64,000 nt of DNA from Plotosus lineatus (Eukaryota; Chordata; Actinopteri; Siluriformes; Plotosidae): contig CM045732.1 of NCBI GenBank assembly GCA_024760905.1, positions 50,701,996-50,765,995 on the forward strand. Direction: 5' to 3'. Each line of letters opens with the position of its first letter. The stretch's first letter is position 1. Positions 30,701 to 44,100 of the stretch are shown one piece after another. A model generated the notes under the pieces. That model was not told where the DNA came from, searched no databases, and saw only the letters and a program-made list of their open reading frames with translations. Position numbers and translations under genes: made by a program.

Positions 30701-33700
30701 ACGTGTTCTCAACAGCACAGAACATTTTGAACAAGAAGGGACACTTATCACCGGATAATGCAGATATGTGCATCTTCTGGATCTATACATCTATTTTCGA
30801 TTCCACATCACTGTGACACGCAGCGGAGAGCCAATCCTTTCTGTACTCTACTGTGTGGGCGGGTCCGATAGCTTCAAACTGCAATTTTATTGGATTATAA
30901 CAACAGCCACAGACTGCACGTGTTGTTTGAGTAAAGAGATAAATTTCCCTCGTTTTGATCAGCTCATTTCCACGAAGCCAAGCACAGCTGGCAAGCAAAC
31001 ACAAAAGGACAGACATGGAAAAACTTCAACCCGCAGACCAGCTGATTGCCAAAACTTGGGACGCGCTTCCTGTCACATAAACACTGCAGCGTGTGAGTCC
31101 AATAAAATTAGAGCTTCAAGGTATCGAACCCGCCCACACAGAAAGGATTAGCTCTCAGCTTCGCGCCACAGTGACGTGGCATTGAAAGTAGATGAATAGA
31201 TTTGCTGAACAGTTAGAAAGTGAAGCTGCATCATCTCCTGCTTGGCCTTTTAAGATACTGGCGCTGCCGGCAGCACAAACAACCATCGTACGCAACACTC
31301 GCACTGCACTGCCATGAATCATGCTTCACGACTTTTGCGGTCGTAAAGTCGATCAGACAAAACTTGCATAGGTCGTAAGTCGACAACCTACTGTATTCAA
31401 TGCATTATACAAACTACTGTAATATATCTTAGTCTGTTCTATTTAATGCATTTATGGAACAGTACAGCAATATTCCAATGTATCGATGCATCTGAAATTT
31501 TTTTAATCAATATATCGATACCAATAATAGGTTTTCAATGACACCCCTACTCACTCCTATATAGTTAAATAAGAGATTTTTATGTTGGTGTTCCTGCCCA
31601 AATCTTTGTTAAATATTCATTTTACTTCCTCAATGCTCATGTTGGACATTATAGTTTTCTACAATGTGAAATTAGTGCATGCTACTTAGTTAATAGAATA
31701 AATTGTTTTTTGAAGGATGTAGTTTTAATGTGTATTTTTTGATAGTTAATTTGTTAAAAAGCTTTGGCGTCGGGGGGGGGGGGGGCTTTGTACTGCCCCG
31801 CCCCCACCGGGATGTGCCCCCTGGACCCCCCATTACTATTTCAATTTTCTGAATGTTGGCAGCTAGGATGATGCTTTTCGTGTGCCTTCGACCCATTGTT
31901 TGTCACGGTGTTCAAACATGAGTAAAGGACAGAGTTACTGTTGTTTCGTGAGTTTTTCGAGTGTGCTCATTGCAACTTTAATTTTTGGCTCAGGCTTTTA
32001 ACCTTGCATAAACATTTATAAGATTATAACTCTGCTAAGAAGACATGGTCAACACACACGCACACACACACACACGCACACACACTGATCATTGGTCATT
32101 AATATTCCAAAGTTCCGGTTATATAGGAAAATTCTTGGATGAGTCTTTCAGAGAGCTCTATAATACCTCACTAAACAGCAATAAAACACTTATGCCAGGA
32201 TCAAATGCAACTTATGAAAGGTATTGAACATGATAGAACACTTGGCAAACTTGGCGACCTAAATATATAGACTACAGCATTGCCATTGACCATTAAATAA
32301 AAGACCCAGCCTACATTAAATGCATGTCTCTTTTTGGCAGTTGCATCTTTTACTTCTCACAATAATTGTCATGATATGAAAACTGTCTGAGAAGGAATCT
32401 CCTTCTGATATTTCAGATTCATGCTCTGGGATCAACTTCTTCATTCATAATACTTAGTCAAATGACTAAACACTCAACGAATCTCTCACTAATCATCTCT
32501 GAGAATATAAATTTGTATTTACACTTTAAAAAAAAAAAAAAACTTTTTTTTTGGTCTGCAGACCACAGGATGTAAGTTTATTTAGTATGCTCTGCTTTGA
32601 ATTAATTAATTTTGTTTAATATTTAGCACGTTCACCGCACAGCAAGAAGTTCGTGGGTTTGAGTCCCAGGCTCAGTTTATGTGTGAAGCATGTTTTCATC
32701 ATGTTTTGCTTGGGTTTCCTCCAAGTAGTGCGGTTTTCTCAGAATCATTCACATAAGGCTAATTGGCTGTTCCAAATTGCTCTGGGTTGTAAGTGTGAAA
32801 TGGTTGTGTGCTTGGCCTGAAATGAACTGAGAAGCTGTTCAGGGCATACCCAACTTTCACCTAGAATTGGCTGATATAGGCTACAGCCTCCTCACGGCCC
32901 AAATGGGATTAAGAAGTGTGGCGACTAAATTAATGTATTTAATTGAGAGAGCTTTCACTTGATATTTTGGCGTGTGATATTTTAATCAGCTGTATGTTTA
33001 CAAGTGATACTGAAAGGTACAGGATGTGCATTGCAACGGAAATGATTTAAATGTTTATTTGCATTTCAAATGAGGAAGTGAGATATGTAACTTTAGATGC
33101 AGGTGGCTTGGTGTTTGCTACACAACATTAGTTCAGATGATCAGCAATGGGGTGTTTCTCAACTGCGCATTGGCTGGAAGGGGCTTCTGGTGGAGCACTG
33201 AAGCAAAGTGTGTAATTCTTGGGCTATTCAGTTCTTTCTCGAGTACCAACGACTTGCTCTTAGAGAGAGAAGATGGGAATTAACTTTGTTTCTTTGATTC
33301 CATTTTCTTTTGTTTAAGCTTAATGATTTATAGTGGCAGCTTGTTCTAAGGTCATATTGTTTGTAAAATTATTGAGTTTGCTTTGCTGGCTGGCTTGTTC
33401 AGACGTGTATATACATGTTATGGTGTGTGTAAGTAAACAGGCCAAGCTTCTGATCTTCAGGATACAAACCACACCTCCTCAGTAGAGTTCAGACAACCAA
33501 GGACTTATTGCAATGTGCTGCCTGTGTCTGATCTAATGCTTTTCAGACAGATAAGATTCATCAGATATAGTTAAGCAAGAAATAATACAGGACATTGAAT
33601 GAAACGTATGTCTATAACCATGTAATACACGCCATGTTGTTTTTTCCAGACACTGTAGAAATTCATTTGTGTATGTTTGTAAGAAGAGACAATGAGGCTT

Positions 33701-35135
33701 CTAATGTCTCACACTGCTTGTAGTTACATTCAGTTAGTGTCCATGGTCCAGCATTTTGCTTCATCTGCTTAATCAGATCAAATATTTATTTATAGCTCAC
33801 CGAAGGGACAAATCCTATCTACAAACCCCTTTATTTGCACAAGCATGACAAGTGCTCTTCTCATTGATTTTAATATAGTTTTAAAAGGATAACAAAGCCC
33901 CATCTCGTTTACTTCTGTCGGTTTTGCTAAGTATGTTTTAAAAAGTGGCAGTATTTTTTTTCTGCCTGTGAAGTTTTAACGATGTGTCTGTCCTCTCAGT
34001 GTTATTAATCCAGGCTAATACATTATGGTCCTTTTGTGGTTTGGTTCTGCTCTAGAAGAGTCACCAGCTGAGGTGAAGCCTGACCAGTCTCCTGTTGTGG
34101 TGAAGAAGGAGGAACCCGTGTTGGCCGAGCCCAAACTGCAGGATGGAGCTACTCCTGCTGCCGTTCCTCCCGCACCCACCACCTCCTCTGGCAGTGGAAG
34201 GAGAAAGAGCAAGAAACAGAAAACGGAGGCTATTGTTGCGGGTAAGAGATTTTGACTGCGTTTAAGAACTGTTTTGAATCGGCCAATCTTATTCGATTAG
34301 CAGTGAGGCTTGTGTGATCTGAGACTGGGCGGATTTCAGTCTTCGACTCCTTGACTTTCCAATTTGTGTGAAAAACTTGGAACGAAGCTTAGCCTTTATG
34401 TTTTTGCACACTGAACATGCAGCATATCTCCAATCAAGAAAAACAATTCATAAGGACAGCCAGTATTTATTTGAAGCAGTAACTGCCTTTATCTAACTTA
34501 CCCCCCAAAGTTTGTAAAATATAGAAAAAAGTGATACAGTCGGCCCCCAACTTACGAAGACCCCTGTGTACGAAATCCCCGGATTACGAAAAACATTTTC
34601 CTAAGTTTCCATCCCCGAGATACGAAACAACCCCCTCTTACGAAAAGAAATTCAAATGTGCCAATCAAAATTTCACACAACGCTCGAGTTTCTCTCTCAT
34701 TGGCTGTCTCTCAACATCCCGCCCCGCTGGCCTCCCAGATAGAGAAAGAAGGAAGCTTCACTCTTTAGTTTTTAGTTTAGTTTTTTAAGTTGTTTGATTC
34801 AGTAAATGTCTAATAAATGTGGCCGCATTTGAGCTCATCTGGAATTCCGATCCCTCAAGGAATCAAATTAAAGTTAAGTTTGTCAAACAGGGAAAGTGCT
34901 TTGAATTCATGTCTTGTTGGTGTGGCCCGCAGCGCATGCGAGGGAGAAGGAATAACGCTTTAGTTTTCAGTTTTGTTTTTTAAGTTGTTTTAATTCAGTA
35001 AATGTTTAATAAATGTGGGTGCATTTGAGCTCATCTGGAATTCTGATCCCTCAAGGAATCAAATTAAAGTTGAGTTTGTCGAGCAGGGAATTTATGTCTT
35101 GTGGGTGTGGCCCACAGTGCGTGCGCGAGAGAGAG

Positions 35136-35175
<40 letters not shown>

Positions 35176-38100
35176 CATAAAAAATGCTTAATAATGGTTT
35201 AATTAATAAATATGTTAATAAAATGGTCTAATATGTTAATAAAATGTTTAAATTGTTTAATAAATAATTTTCTTTTACTTTTAACACATATTTCATACAA
35301 AATTGGTGTACTTTTATCATTTTTAAAGGGTTTATGTGGTTTATCCAGCCTAAAGACTGGAGCCTTGGAACAAATTAGGCATTTAACATGTAAAGTGCGA
35401 CCCCTACTTACGAAAGCAGCCTGTGAACCTTGAATGCATCTCTTCTAGATTGTGATAGGAAGCAAAAACAAGCACATGGAGGGCATACAAATGCCACACA
35501 AAAATATTAGAGGCCAGAACTTGAACCCAGGACCTTCTTGCTGTGACACCACGGTGCCGCCCACACCAGTTTTAAGTGTAAACGTTTTGACAAATTGGTG
35601 AAACGGTTTGAAACTCTCAGGAAGCGCCACCTGCTTCCTTTTTTTAGTTTATTCTCTTATGTTTCCAGAGTTATTCAGTTTGCATTGCTTGTTCAATCAA
35701 AATTGCATTCTGTGTGTCCATGTAGTCAATGAGACCCAGGTCAAGTCTTCTCTTCCAGCCAACCAGAGTGACTCTGTCCTTCCAGAAAACCACCAGAGCA
35801 GCAAGAACGATGACATTTCTGTTCCTTCCCCGGCTCGAGCGTCCAGTAAACACAGCAAGAAACTAAAAAATGAAACTGAGAAAGGTACTGGAGCACGGAA
35901 GTTGTCTGGTTGTTGTAGTGATTTTTTTAAGCATCGAGGTCCTTTTGTCTCCTTACTCGGACAGTTTAGCTTGGACTCATTTGTGATAGTTTTAGGAAAT
36001 TCAAAACAAGGTGTGACAGTAATTACTGAAGCAATCAGTCTGAGAAACAGTCAAATACAACCCTTGACCTGTGCGCAGAAAACTCCCGAGTAAAGCTGAA
36101 GGAACTGCTGGCCAGTCTGGGTGATCTGGTGCTGTCGGACGCTGATGCGGTCTCTGTGGTCTCACTTCTCCGTGACAAGAGCCCCAAAGCTTTGGACAGC
36201 TGGTATAAAGTGAGACAAGTCCATGTTGTTCAGCGGTTTTGATACATTCCATGGAAATTGTTTAGTCTTCTTTTCTCATTTTTTTTTTATGCTGTTCTGT
36301 TCTACCCCGTCAGTCTACAACCAAGTGCGAACCCTCGGCTCAGCAGTTAGCAGAGAAGGAGCGTTTTCTCACAACCCTACAGGAGGAATCCTCCATCGCC
36401 AAGGACAAGGTCAAGCAGCTCAGCCAGGTACCACAAGCTAAAGAACATTACCACAAATTTTCCTGGATGTGGAGTTTCATTTATTTTCTGGAGTTAAATC
36501 TTGAAGTTAAATGTATATTTTTGATATATGTTTTTTTTTAAATGTATTTATTTGTTTAAAAAAATGAATAAAAATGCACATATCAGCTATAACATTAACA
36601 CCATCTGAGTGGTCTGCACTAGACAACCTCAAAAGAAACATTAACAGTTACAGCTGTAAATGCTACAGTAGTTATACTAGCTTTTTCGTCCTCCTGTGAG
36701 CATTTGGCACATGTGACACTCTTGCCAGTTTACTGGTTAGTTCTCCTGCCTGGGACGTCCTTTAGTAGTTAGTTACAACTGCATACCAGGAACACCTAAC
36801 AAATCCTGCCATTTTTATAATGTATAGCCATAACATTAAAACTACAATCGCTGGTGGTGAAGTGAACAACGCTGTTCATCTTTTTAAAGTCGCACCTGCC
36901 AAGGAGTGAGAGTACAGGGAGCCCTCACTTTCCGCGGTTAATTGGAACTGAGATCCCCTTGCGATCACCGAAGTAGGATCAACCTCCCTGACTGGCATAT
37001 ATGTGAATATATCAATAAATACATATTCAGTGCTATATATGATTATAATAACAATTAAACATTAAAAAATAATGCATAAGGGGTAAATAAAATATAAATG
37101 CACACACATACAGACATGCGCGCATGCACGCACTCAGATGCGCACCTCACAACAATGTAAGTAGTTTTGATGGGAGGTTTTGGGTTGGTTTGTGTTGGTT
37201 TAGGGTTTTTTTTTTCCATTGGCCTTGTTTGTGTGGCATTTTCTTAAGTTTCCCCCCTATTCGTCCTTAATTTCCTTATTTTTTAATTCGATGAATATTT
37301 TTTTTAAATATGCGATGCACTGAAGCTGCATGAATTGAAGCGCGTAGTGAGGGATCTCTGCATTAATACTGAACAGTTAAAGTTGATGTGTTGGAAGGAA
37401 GAAAAATTAGCAAGCATAATGATTTGAGTGAATGTGACTAGGGCCTCATTATGATGAGTACATCTATTTATTTTCTGAACCGCTTAATCTTAATTTGGGT
37501 CGCGGACAGGCTGGAGCCCATCTCAGCCAACTCCAGGCAAGTGCAGAGTACATCCTGGACAGTTCGCCAGGCCATTGCAGGGCAGAAACACTCTGACGGG
37601 TATACAGCCTACTCTTGATGAAAGCCGCACTATAGGCAGTGAGAAACATGGCTGGCTTTTGATAATCCAGTTAGCTGCACTGGGGTGAACGGCTGTGACA
37701 ACTGTTGACAGTGAGGCATGGGATTGGTAATCTAGCACTTTAGCACCAGGCCACTTCTGCGCATCTCATGGGGTCTAATCATCTCTAATACAGCAGGTCT
37801 TGCGGCTGGTGGTAAGAACCTAGCTGGGTGGATGTCGTTTATTGATCTTTTGTGGAGTCAGTATATCTTTGTAGGTTTCCTCTGGGTACTCAGGAAACCT
37901 CTGGCAATTCAAAATCATGCACATTAGGGTAGTTGGCTGCTCCACATTGTTTGTAAGTGTGAGGATGAATGGTTGTGTGTATGTGTGTTTGCCACTGTAT
38001 GATGGCTTAGCGAGTTGTTCAGCATGTACTCCGCCTATTCCTCGTTTTGGTTGAGATAAGCTTCGGCCTACCTGCAACCTTTATAGTAGGATTAAGCAGT

Positions 38101-41100
38101 TTTGACCCAAATGCAGACCAGTTTGGTGATGTTAATGCTATGGTTGGTTGGTGTATGCATATTCAGCTGTGGGGGAAAATGACCTTAATTAAGTTTAAAG
38201 GCCACAATATTAGTTTGTTTTTTTTTTTTCATGATTGTACATTGTAAATGTTGCATATTTCTTCTTAATCTTTAATAACAGCGTAGGCTATTGTTGCGTA
38301 CCAAGCTTTTGAATTGTTTTGCTGTGGTGTTGTGTGTAGGAGTTACAGACCGAGAAGCAGAAAAGCAACCGTGTAGAAGCCATGCTGCGGGAACAGCGGG
38401 TTGCCATGGAGAAGGAGGTTAGCATCATGCAGGCTAAGGCCCAGGGCAGCTACCAGGAGCTTCAGAGCATGCAAATCAAGGTGAGAAATCATAGCTTTTT
38501 ACACAACTTTTTCAAACAGGAATGTTCAGCCTTTATTTTGCATTACCATTCTCTGTTCAAGGTCTGAATCTGAAATAAAGCATCATTCTCTTCAATCATT
38601 GACCTAGAAAAGTTGGTCGTAAGAAAAATTAAATTGATGTCTATCTAAACATCTAAAGCCGCCTTCACACTGGAAGCAATATGACCATACAAAGTCAGTA
38701 ATCAGCATTGAAATTTTCTCGTGATGTGAAGTGTACAGTCAAAGCTAGAAGATGCAATTGATTTGACAGATGCTTCCAAACACCAAGTTTGCAAACACCT
38801 TTTTGTATGGAAACCTTGAACACATTGTTTAATTAATATGTCTTATCCATCGTTAATTAATCCAAGGTGAACTTCCATGTTGATTGGTCAATTTCTGTAC
38901 AGAGCACATAGATTGACCAATGAAGCCATCGCTTGGCTCTTCCTATAACAGTGCCACTTTAGGCATCTAAGGTCTGCATCCCTTTCAGCCTCAAATTACT
39001 TTCCACTTCAGTTTCTTCTCCAACATTTATCTTTACATGGTAGAAATGTCTACAACTACCCATAACTAACCAATTAAAATGAATTCTTTACAATCAGTAA
39101 GTTGCAGGTTGTGGTGATACCCTCCTGCTATCTCAGAAAATAATACAGCGAGGGCGTACAATCAACATAACAGACAACAGTGTTCGACATCTTGACAAAT
39201 GTACGGCAGCTATGAAGTTTACTTGTGGCAACGCTACCATGAGCTGCTCACTCCTAAAACCCAACATACTTCCCCATACCTGAGGTGAAGCTTGTTTCAA
39301 GATCTCGCTGACCTTCCCTCCTGTTTACTGGAAAATAAACTCCTACTGTAACACAGTCTAACCAGTTTCGTTGGGTGTAATAATGTGTGAACATAATTAT
39401 GCTTTAGTTTTTTTTTTATTTTTTTTAATTTACTAATCAGATGATTTGACAGTGAATCATACATACACGAGGTGCTATAAGATACAGAAAGTATGTTTAC
39501 CCACATTATTGTTAAAGGTAAGGCTGAGCAATAATATCTTTGGTATTCTAACCAAAATTACTTCATCGAACCTAAATTAAAGTATAGCATCCTCTGTTGA
39601 TTCTAATAGTAAAAGGCTGTCATCATAATTTATGCGTTTTAGAAAAAAACAGATTGGCATTTCAGGCAAAATTTCAGGCATTTTTTCCCTACTGGATTGG
39701 GAATTGAACCAGCAGCCTTTCTGTCCCAAAGCCGATTCTCTAACCTCTATGGCTGCACCCAACCTTTCAGACATTGACGAACAGACATTGTGAGCTGTGA
39801 GTCCTAATGGGACTAATGGGGTTCCTTTTTGAGGGCGTCATCAGGAGGTGAACTCCAACTTTTGTGCAGCCATTTGTTTTGTGGATAATTTTCTTTGCGT
39901 GACTGAGCTTGCCTATGCATACCAAGGGGTCTGAAATTTCTTTACTTCTGCTTGCAAATTATTTTTATTTGCTTCTCAGAATTTATGAAGATTTCGACAA
40001 TTTTGAAAAAAGAATTTATAAATCGTCTGAAAGCTGCTTTAATAACAGTATTTTATGTATGTTTAATTCATCAAACACTATTCATTACTTTTCACTAATT
40101 ATATTTTACTAATTACTTTGATTGAAAATTTGATGTTACATGAGTGCAACAAGTCTTTTGTCCAGTCTAGAATGGACATTTTTGTCCTTAATTAGCTGTT
40201 AAAAGTAAAAATACATTTAACTTTGCTGTTGCTTTCACAAAACAATCTGTATACTGGTAGGATTAATATAAGGCATAGTTGATTAAAATCAGTTAATAGG
40301 TTGGTGAGATGTGGGCTTTTATACATGAATGCCCACATTTGGGACAAGATTTTTGTCAATGACTGTACTACATCGGGACAATGTGATTTGATTGGTACAC
40401 TCGCAAGGAATCAAAAAAAATTATCCTGAGTGGATAAAACTTAAATTAAAATGATGCGCACTCCTCTAGATGAGGCAGTGTCATTATCACACCTTAAGAT
40501 GATGATAATAATAATAATAATAATACATAATCTTGATTTAGTTTGTTATTTTGTTTCCACGTAGTATATACTAAAACTTTGAGGTTCGTCAGCATAGTTT
40601 ACTTACGATTCTGTATACAGCAATACTAAATACTGCAATGCTAAACTCCTAAAAGCTAAAAAGGGTAGGTAAGTCTGTTGAGGTGTTCATACCGGATTCT
40701 TGTGGTTCATCAGAGTCTCATCTTATCTCTGTTTCTGTAGCATGAAGCTACTAGATCAACTCTTTCTGGAAGGGATTCTAGCTCATTGCATGTTAGCTTT
40801 CCAATATTTCAGTGGTGCCCATTTATACTGCTGGCAGGACAGAGGCATTCTTATGGCTTATGGTATTCTATGGCTATCTTATCACGGTGGACGTCTAATT
40901 GGGATTCAAACCTCTTGATTATGAGCCCAGAATCTGAACCACTGCACTACCTGCTCCAAACTGTGAATGACTAGGCTTTAAGTTTAAATGTAAATTTAAA
41001 GTTTGCCACATAGCTTGTATATCTGCTCTGAGCAAGTGGAGCTCACCTAACCCTGATTTTGTTTGCTTGTTATGCTGTGTAATATGTACTAAAGCATCAG

Positions 41101-44100
41101 GATCTGTGTATGTTGCTGAACTGATGTTATGTCTCCGGGATTATTCACTAACATCCACCTGGTTTTTGGTGTTTAAATGTTAAAAGCTCATTGACTTTTT
41201 TTAATTAGAAACTTTATCTTGTTTTGTTTTAATGAGGTGATGTCATGTGTGGCATATTCGGTGAATATTTACCTACAACACTCATATCTGTCCTCAGTTC
41301 CAGACGCTGAGAGAGCAGCTGGAGGGGCAGATCAACAGACTGCAGAAAGAGAACAACATCTTCCGTGATGCTGTTAGCTCAGCCTCTACTACAATTGATA
41401 ATAAGTGAGTCATCGAAACCAGTTAGAATACCAACGGAATTATTTGCATTTGATTATACCTTAGTACAGTGCTGTGTTTATTTAATGTGTCTGCTGGTGT
41501 TATTTATAAATTCATACCTGACAACTAGTCCGGTTTTGCCGTAATGATTACGGTTTTCATTATTCCACTCCAGGTTATGGTTGTATTAATAAAAATTAGG
41601 TTTTTTTTAACATAAAAATCAATCTAAAATTCAAAATAGTAATGAAAAAACGCAAAACAAATTAATGAGATTGCCAAGAACTGTATCTAAATTTAGAAGA
41701 AAATCGACAATGCATGCTGCTAATGTAACTTCCTGTAGGTGTATTGCTCATGTGCAAGAGGGCATCCTTTGTTTTACATTGGAATCGCGAAGGAATTAGA
41801 TGGGTCAACTTTGTATCGGTACGTTTGATGAGCCAATAATATTGCTGTTGGATATAAGAATTCAAGTTATGACTTCCATAAATTCTTTTCCGCAGTAGAA
41901 GTGGTTAATGTTTCTTTATCAATTGAGTGTATGGTACATGAAACTTAGAAATTGTTTAATAGACGGGGAAATGTCTTCACAATACAGACAGTTGTCGACT
42001 TACGACCTATGCGAGTTACGTCTGATCGACTTTACAACCGCAAATGTGGTGAGGCATGATTCATGGCAGTGCAGTGCGAGTGTTGCGTATGACAGTTGTT
42101 TGTGCTGCCGGCAGCGCCAGCATCTTAAAAGGCCAAGCAGGAGATGATGCAGCTTCACTTTCTAACTGCTCAGAGCAAATCTATTCATCTACTTTCAATG
42201 CCACGTCACTGTGGCGCGAAGTGGAGAGCCAATCCTTTCTGTGTGTGGACGGGTCCGATACCTTGAAACTCTATTGGACTCGCATGTTGCAGTGTTTATG
42301 TGACAGGAAGTGCATCCCAAGTTTTGGCAATCAGTTGCTCTGCGGGTTGAAATTTTTTCCATGTCTGTCCATTTGTGTTTGGCTTCGTGGAAATGAGCTG
42401 ATCAAAACAAGGGAAATTTATCTCTTTACTCAAAAACAACACACACAGTCTGTGGCTGTTGTTATAATCCAATAAAATTGGAGTTTGAAGGTATCAGACC
42501 CACCCACACGCTGGAGTACAGAAAGGATTGGCTCTCCGCTGTGCGCCACAGTGACGTTGAATTGAAAATAGATGTATAGATTTAAATGCACAAGATTTAT
42601 TCATCTGTTTTTGTTTGGCATAAGTGTATTTGGATGGAAAGTCGACATATGACCTTTACATACGGCTTTATGACCGGTCTGTCGGAAACAAAAGCGGTCA
42701 TAAGTCAACAACTGTCTTTATTAAACAAAGTGATCTGGATACCTTTCATATTTTTTTGAGTTTTGTGCCAATCAAACCAAAGAATGTAGGTGAAATGTGC
42801 ATTTGACTATTAGATTTAAATTTATTTACACTGTTTTCAGGGCATGGTGATATGGCCGTCTTTCAATTGTTCATTTTCAAACAATAGATTTAAAATTAAA
42901 AGTTGATTGTGGAATGTTTCCCCCTTTGTGGTTTTTGAAAATTATTATGCATTTCATATTTGCTGAAGGAAAAGATCAAGAGAAATATGGACACATTTTG
43001 CACGGCGTTTAGCCCAAAAGTTTGTCAACATTTGTCAAATGCATGATTATGCCCCAAAAAATTCTGAAAGGATATGGACCAGAAAGTTTGTCCTTGATCT
43101 TTTACATCAGCATTTCCGCTTTGACAATTTGAGGAAAATGGAAACATGATTGTTAAAGAAATATGAGGTTCTTCGCCACGTTCTAACTTGATTTAATGCA
43201 AATAATCATTTAGTGTCGGGGGGGCGTTGCTCCCCCTGAACCCCCCACCAGGACTTTGTCCTGGACCTACTGGGGCCTGCGGCCCCTGGACCCCAGCTAG
43301 CTACTAGGCTTTTCAGGTTTCAAGTTAGCAGGTATGTAAATTGTGTGTTATTTAGGCAAAACACCGAGCTGAACAATCTGCGCTCCGAATGCTCAAGTCT
43401 GATGAAGGACTTGGCCGAGACTAAGAACAAGCTACAGCAGGAGGAACTCCAGAGAAAGAGCCTTGAGGTTAACTACAAGCAAAACGTGTCACAGCTCGAG
43501 GTGCTAATCATCGCATCCACACTCTGCATTTTCAGCTCTGATCTGATTTTTTTTTTTTATATATATTTTACTATAAACATCTTGAATGCGTACTGTCTAC
43601 CAGGCCCAGTTACAGGATGCTAAGCGGCGTTGGGAAGAACTACAGAACTATTTGCACAATGTGAATACGGAAAGAGAAAAACTGCAGGCTGCTAAACAAG
43701 GTATTGAGCTGTTGTTAACACATGACCTGTTTCAAAAATAATAGCACCAAATGTGACATTGTAATGTTTGTTTTATATGGCAAGCTGTTTTCATTACAGG
43801 TACAATGGTATGAGAATAGAAAGAGGTCAAAAAAGTCTAAACATGTGCAAAGTTTAATATCTGTGAGGCTGGACAAAACAGAATAATGACACCCTGAACT
43901 TGCAATATCCATCTCGTGTCATACTCGTGTCGTCCCTGTAACTAAAACAGCTTGCAGTATAATTTGAAAACATAACAATTTCATCTTTTGGTCAATCTAT
44001 TTTTTTTTTTTTTTTTTTTTAACAGACCTAATATGCAAACACTTACATGGTTCTTATCAATATCCATTTCTCTTAGAGCTACAGAGTCAGCTGCTGGCAG

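Larger units (their letters stand above)
30364..31549 (+). mobile_element. non-autonomous hAT element nested in the hAT, perfect 8-bp target duplication
   Basis: Ends TAGGGATGTCATTGATAATC and, inverse of the right end, TAGGGGTGTCATTGAAAACC. Flanked by the perfect 8-bp repeat CTCACTCC (30356-30363 and 31550-31557). It contains a 29-bp minisatellite, a remnant of an hAT C-terminal dimerisation domain and a fragment of another MITE. Confidence 0.92.
29311..31866 (+). mobile_element. hAT transposon with 8-bp target duplication
   Basis: Inverted ends GTAGCTGCCAACATTTACG and, inverse of the right end, CTAGCTGCCAACATTCAG. Flanking 8-bp repeats are CATGATGC (29303-29310) and GATGATGC (31867-31874), 7 of 8 identical. 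It carries an N-terminal hAT transposase fragment and a second hAT element inserted at 30364. Confidence 0.87.
29079..32048. mobile_element. Tigger-like MITE split by an hAT element
   Basis: Left end CAGTGGTACCTCACCTTACG after TA. The MITE reads to 29310, is interrupted, and resumes at 31867 with ATGATGCTTTTCGTGTGCC, continuing as in 50906-51603 (inverse) to about 32048. There a CA repeat replaces its last part. The break falls inside a sequence that is continuous (CCCATGATGCTTTTCCCC) in the intact copy. Confidence 0.85.

Noticed and set aside
40690..40972. Overlapping 60-72 codon frames suggesting a small membrane protein
   Set aside because: The segment is a SINE relic, with a tRNA-like head on the minus strand.
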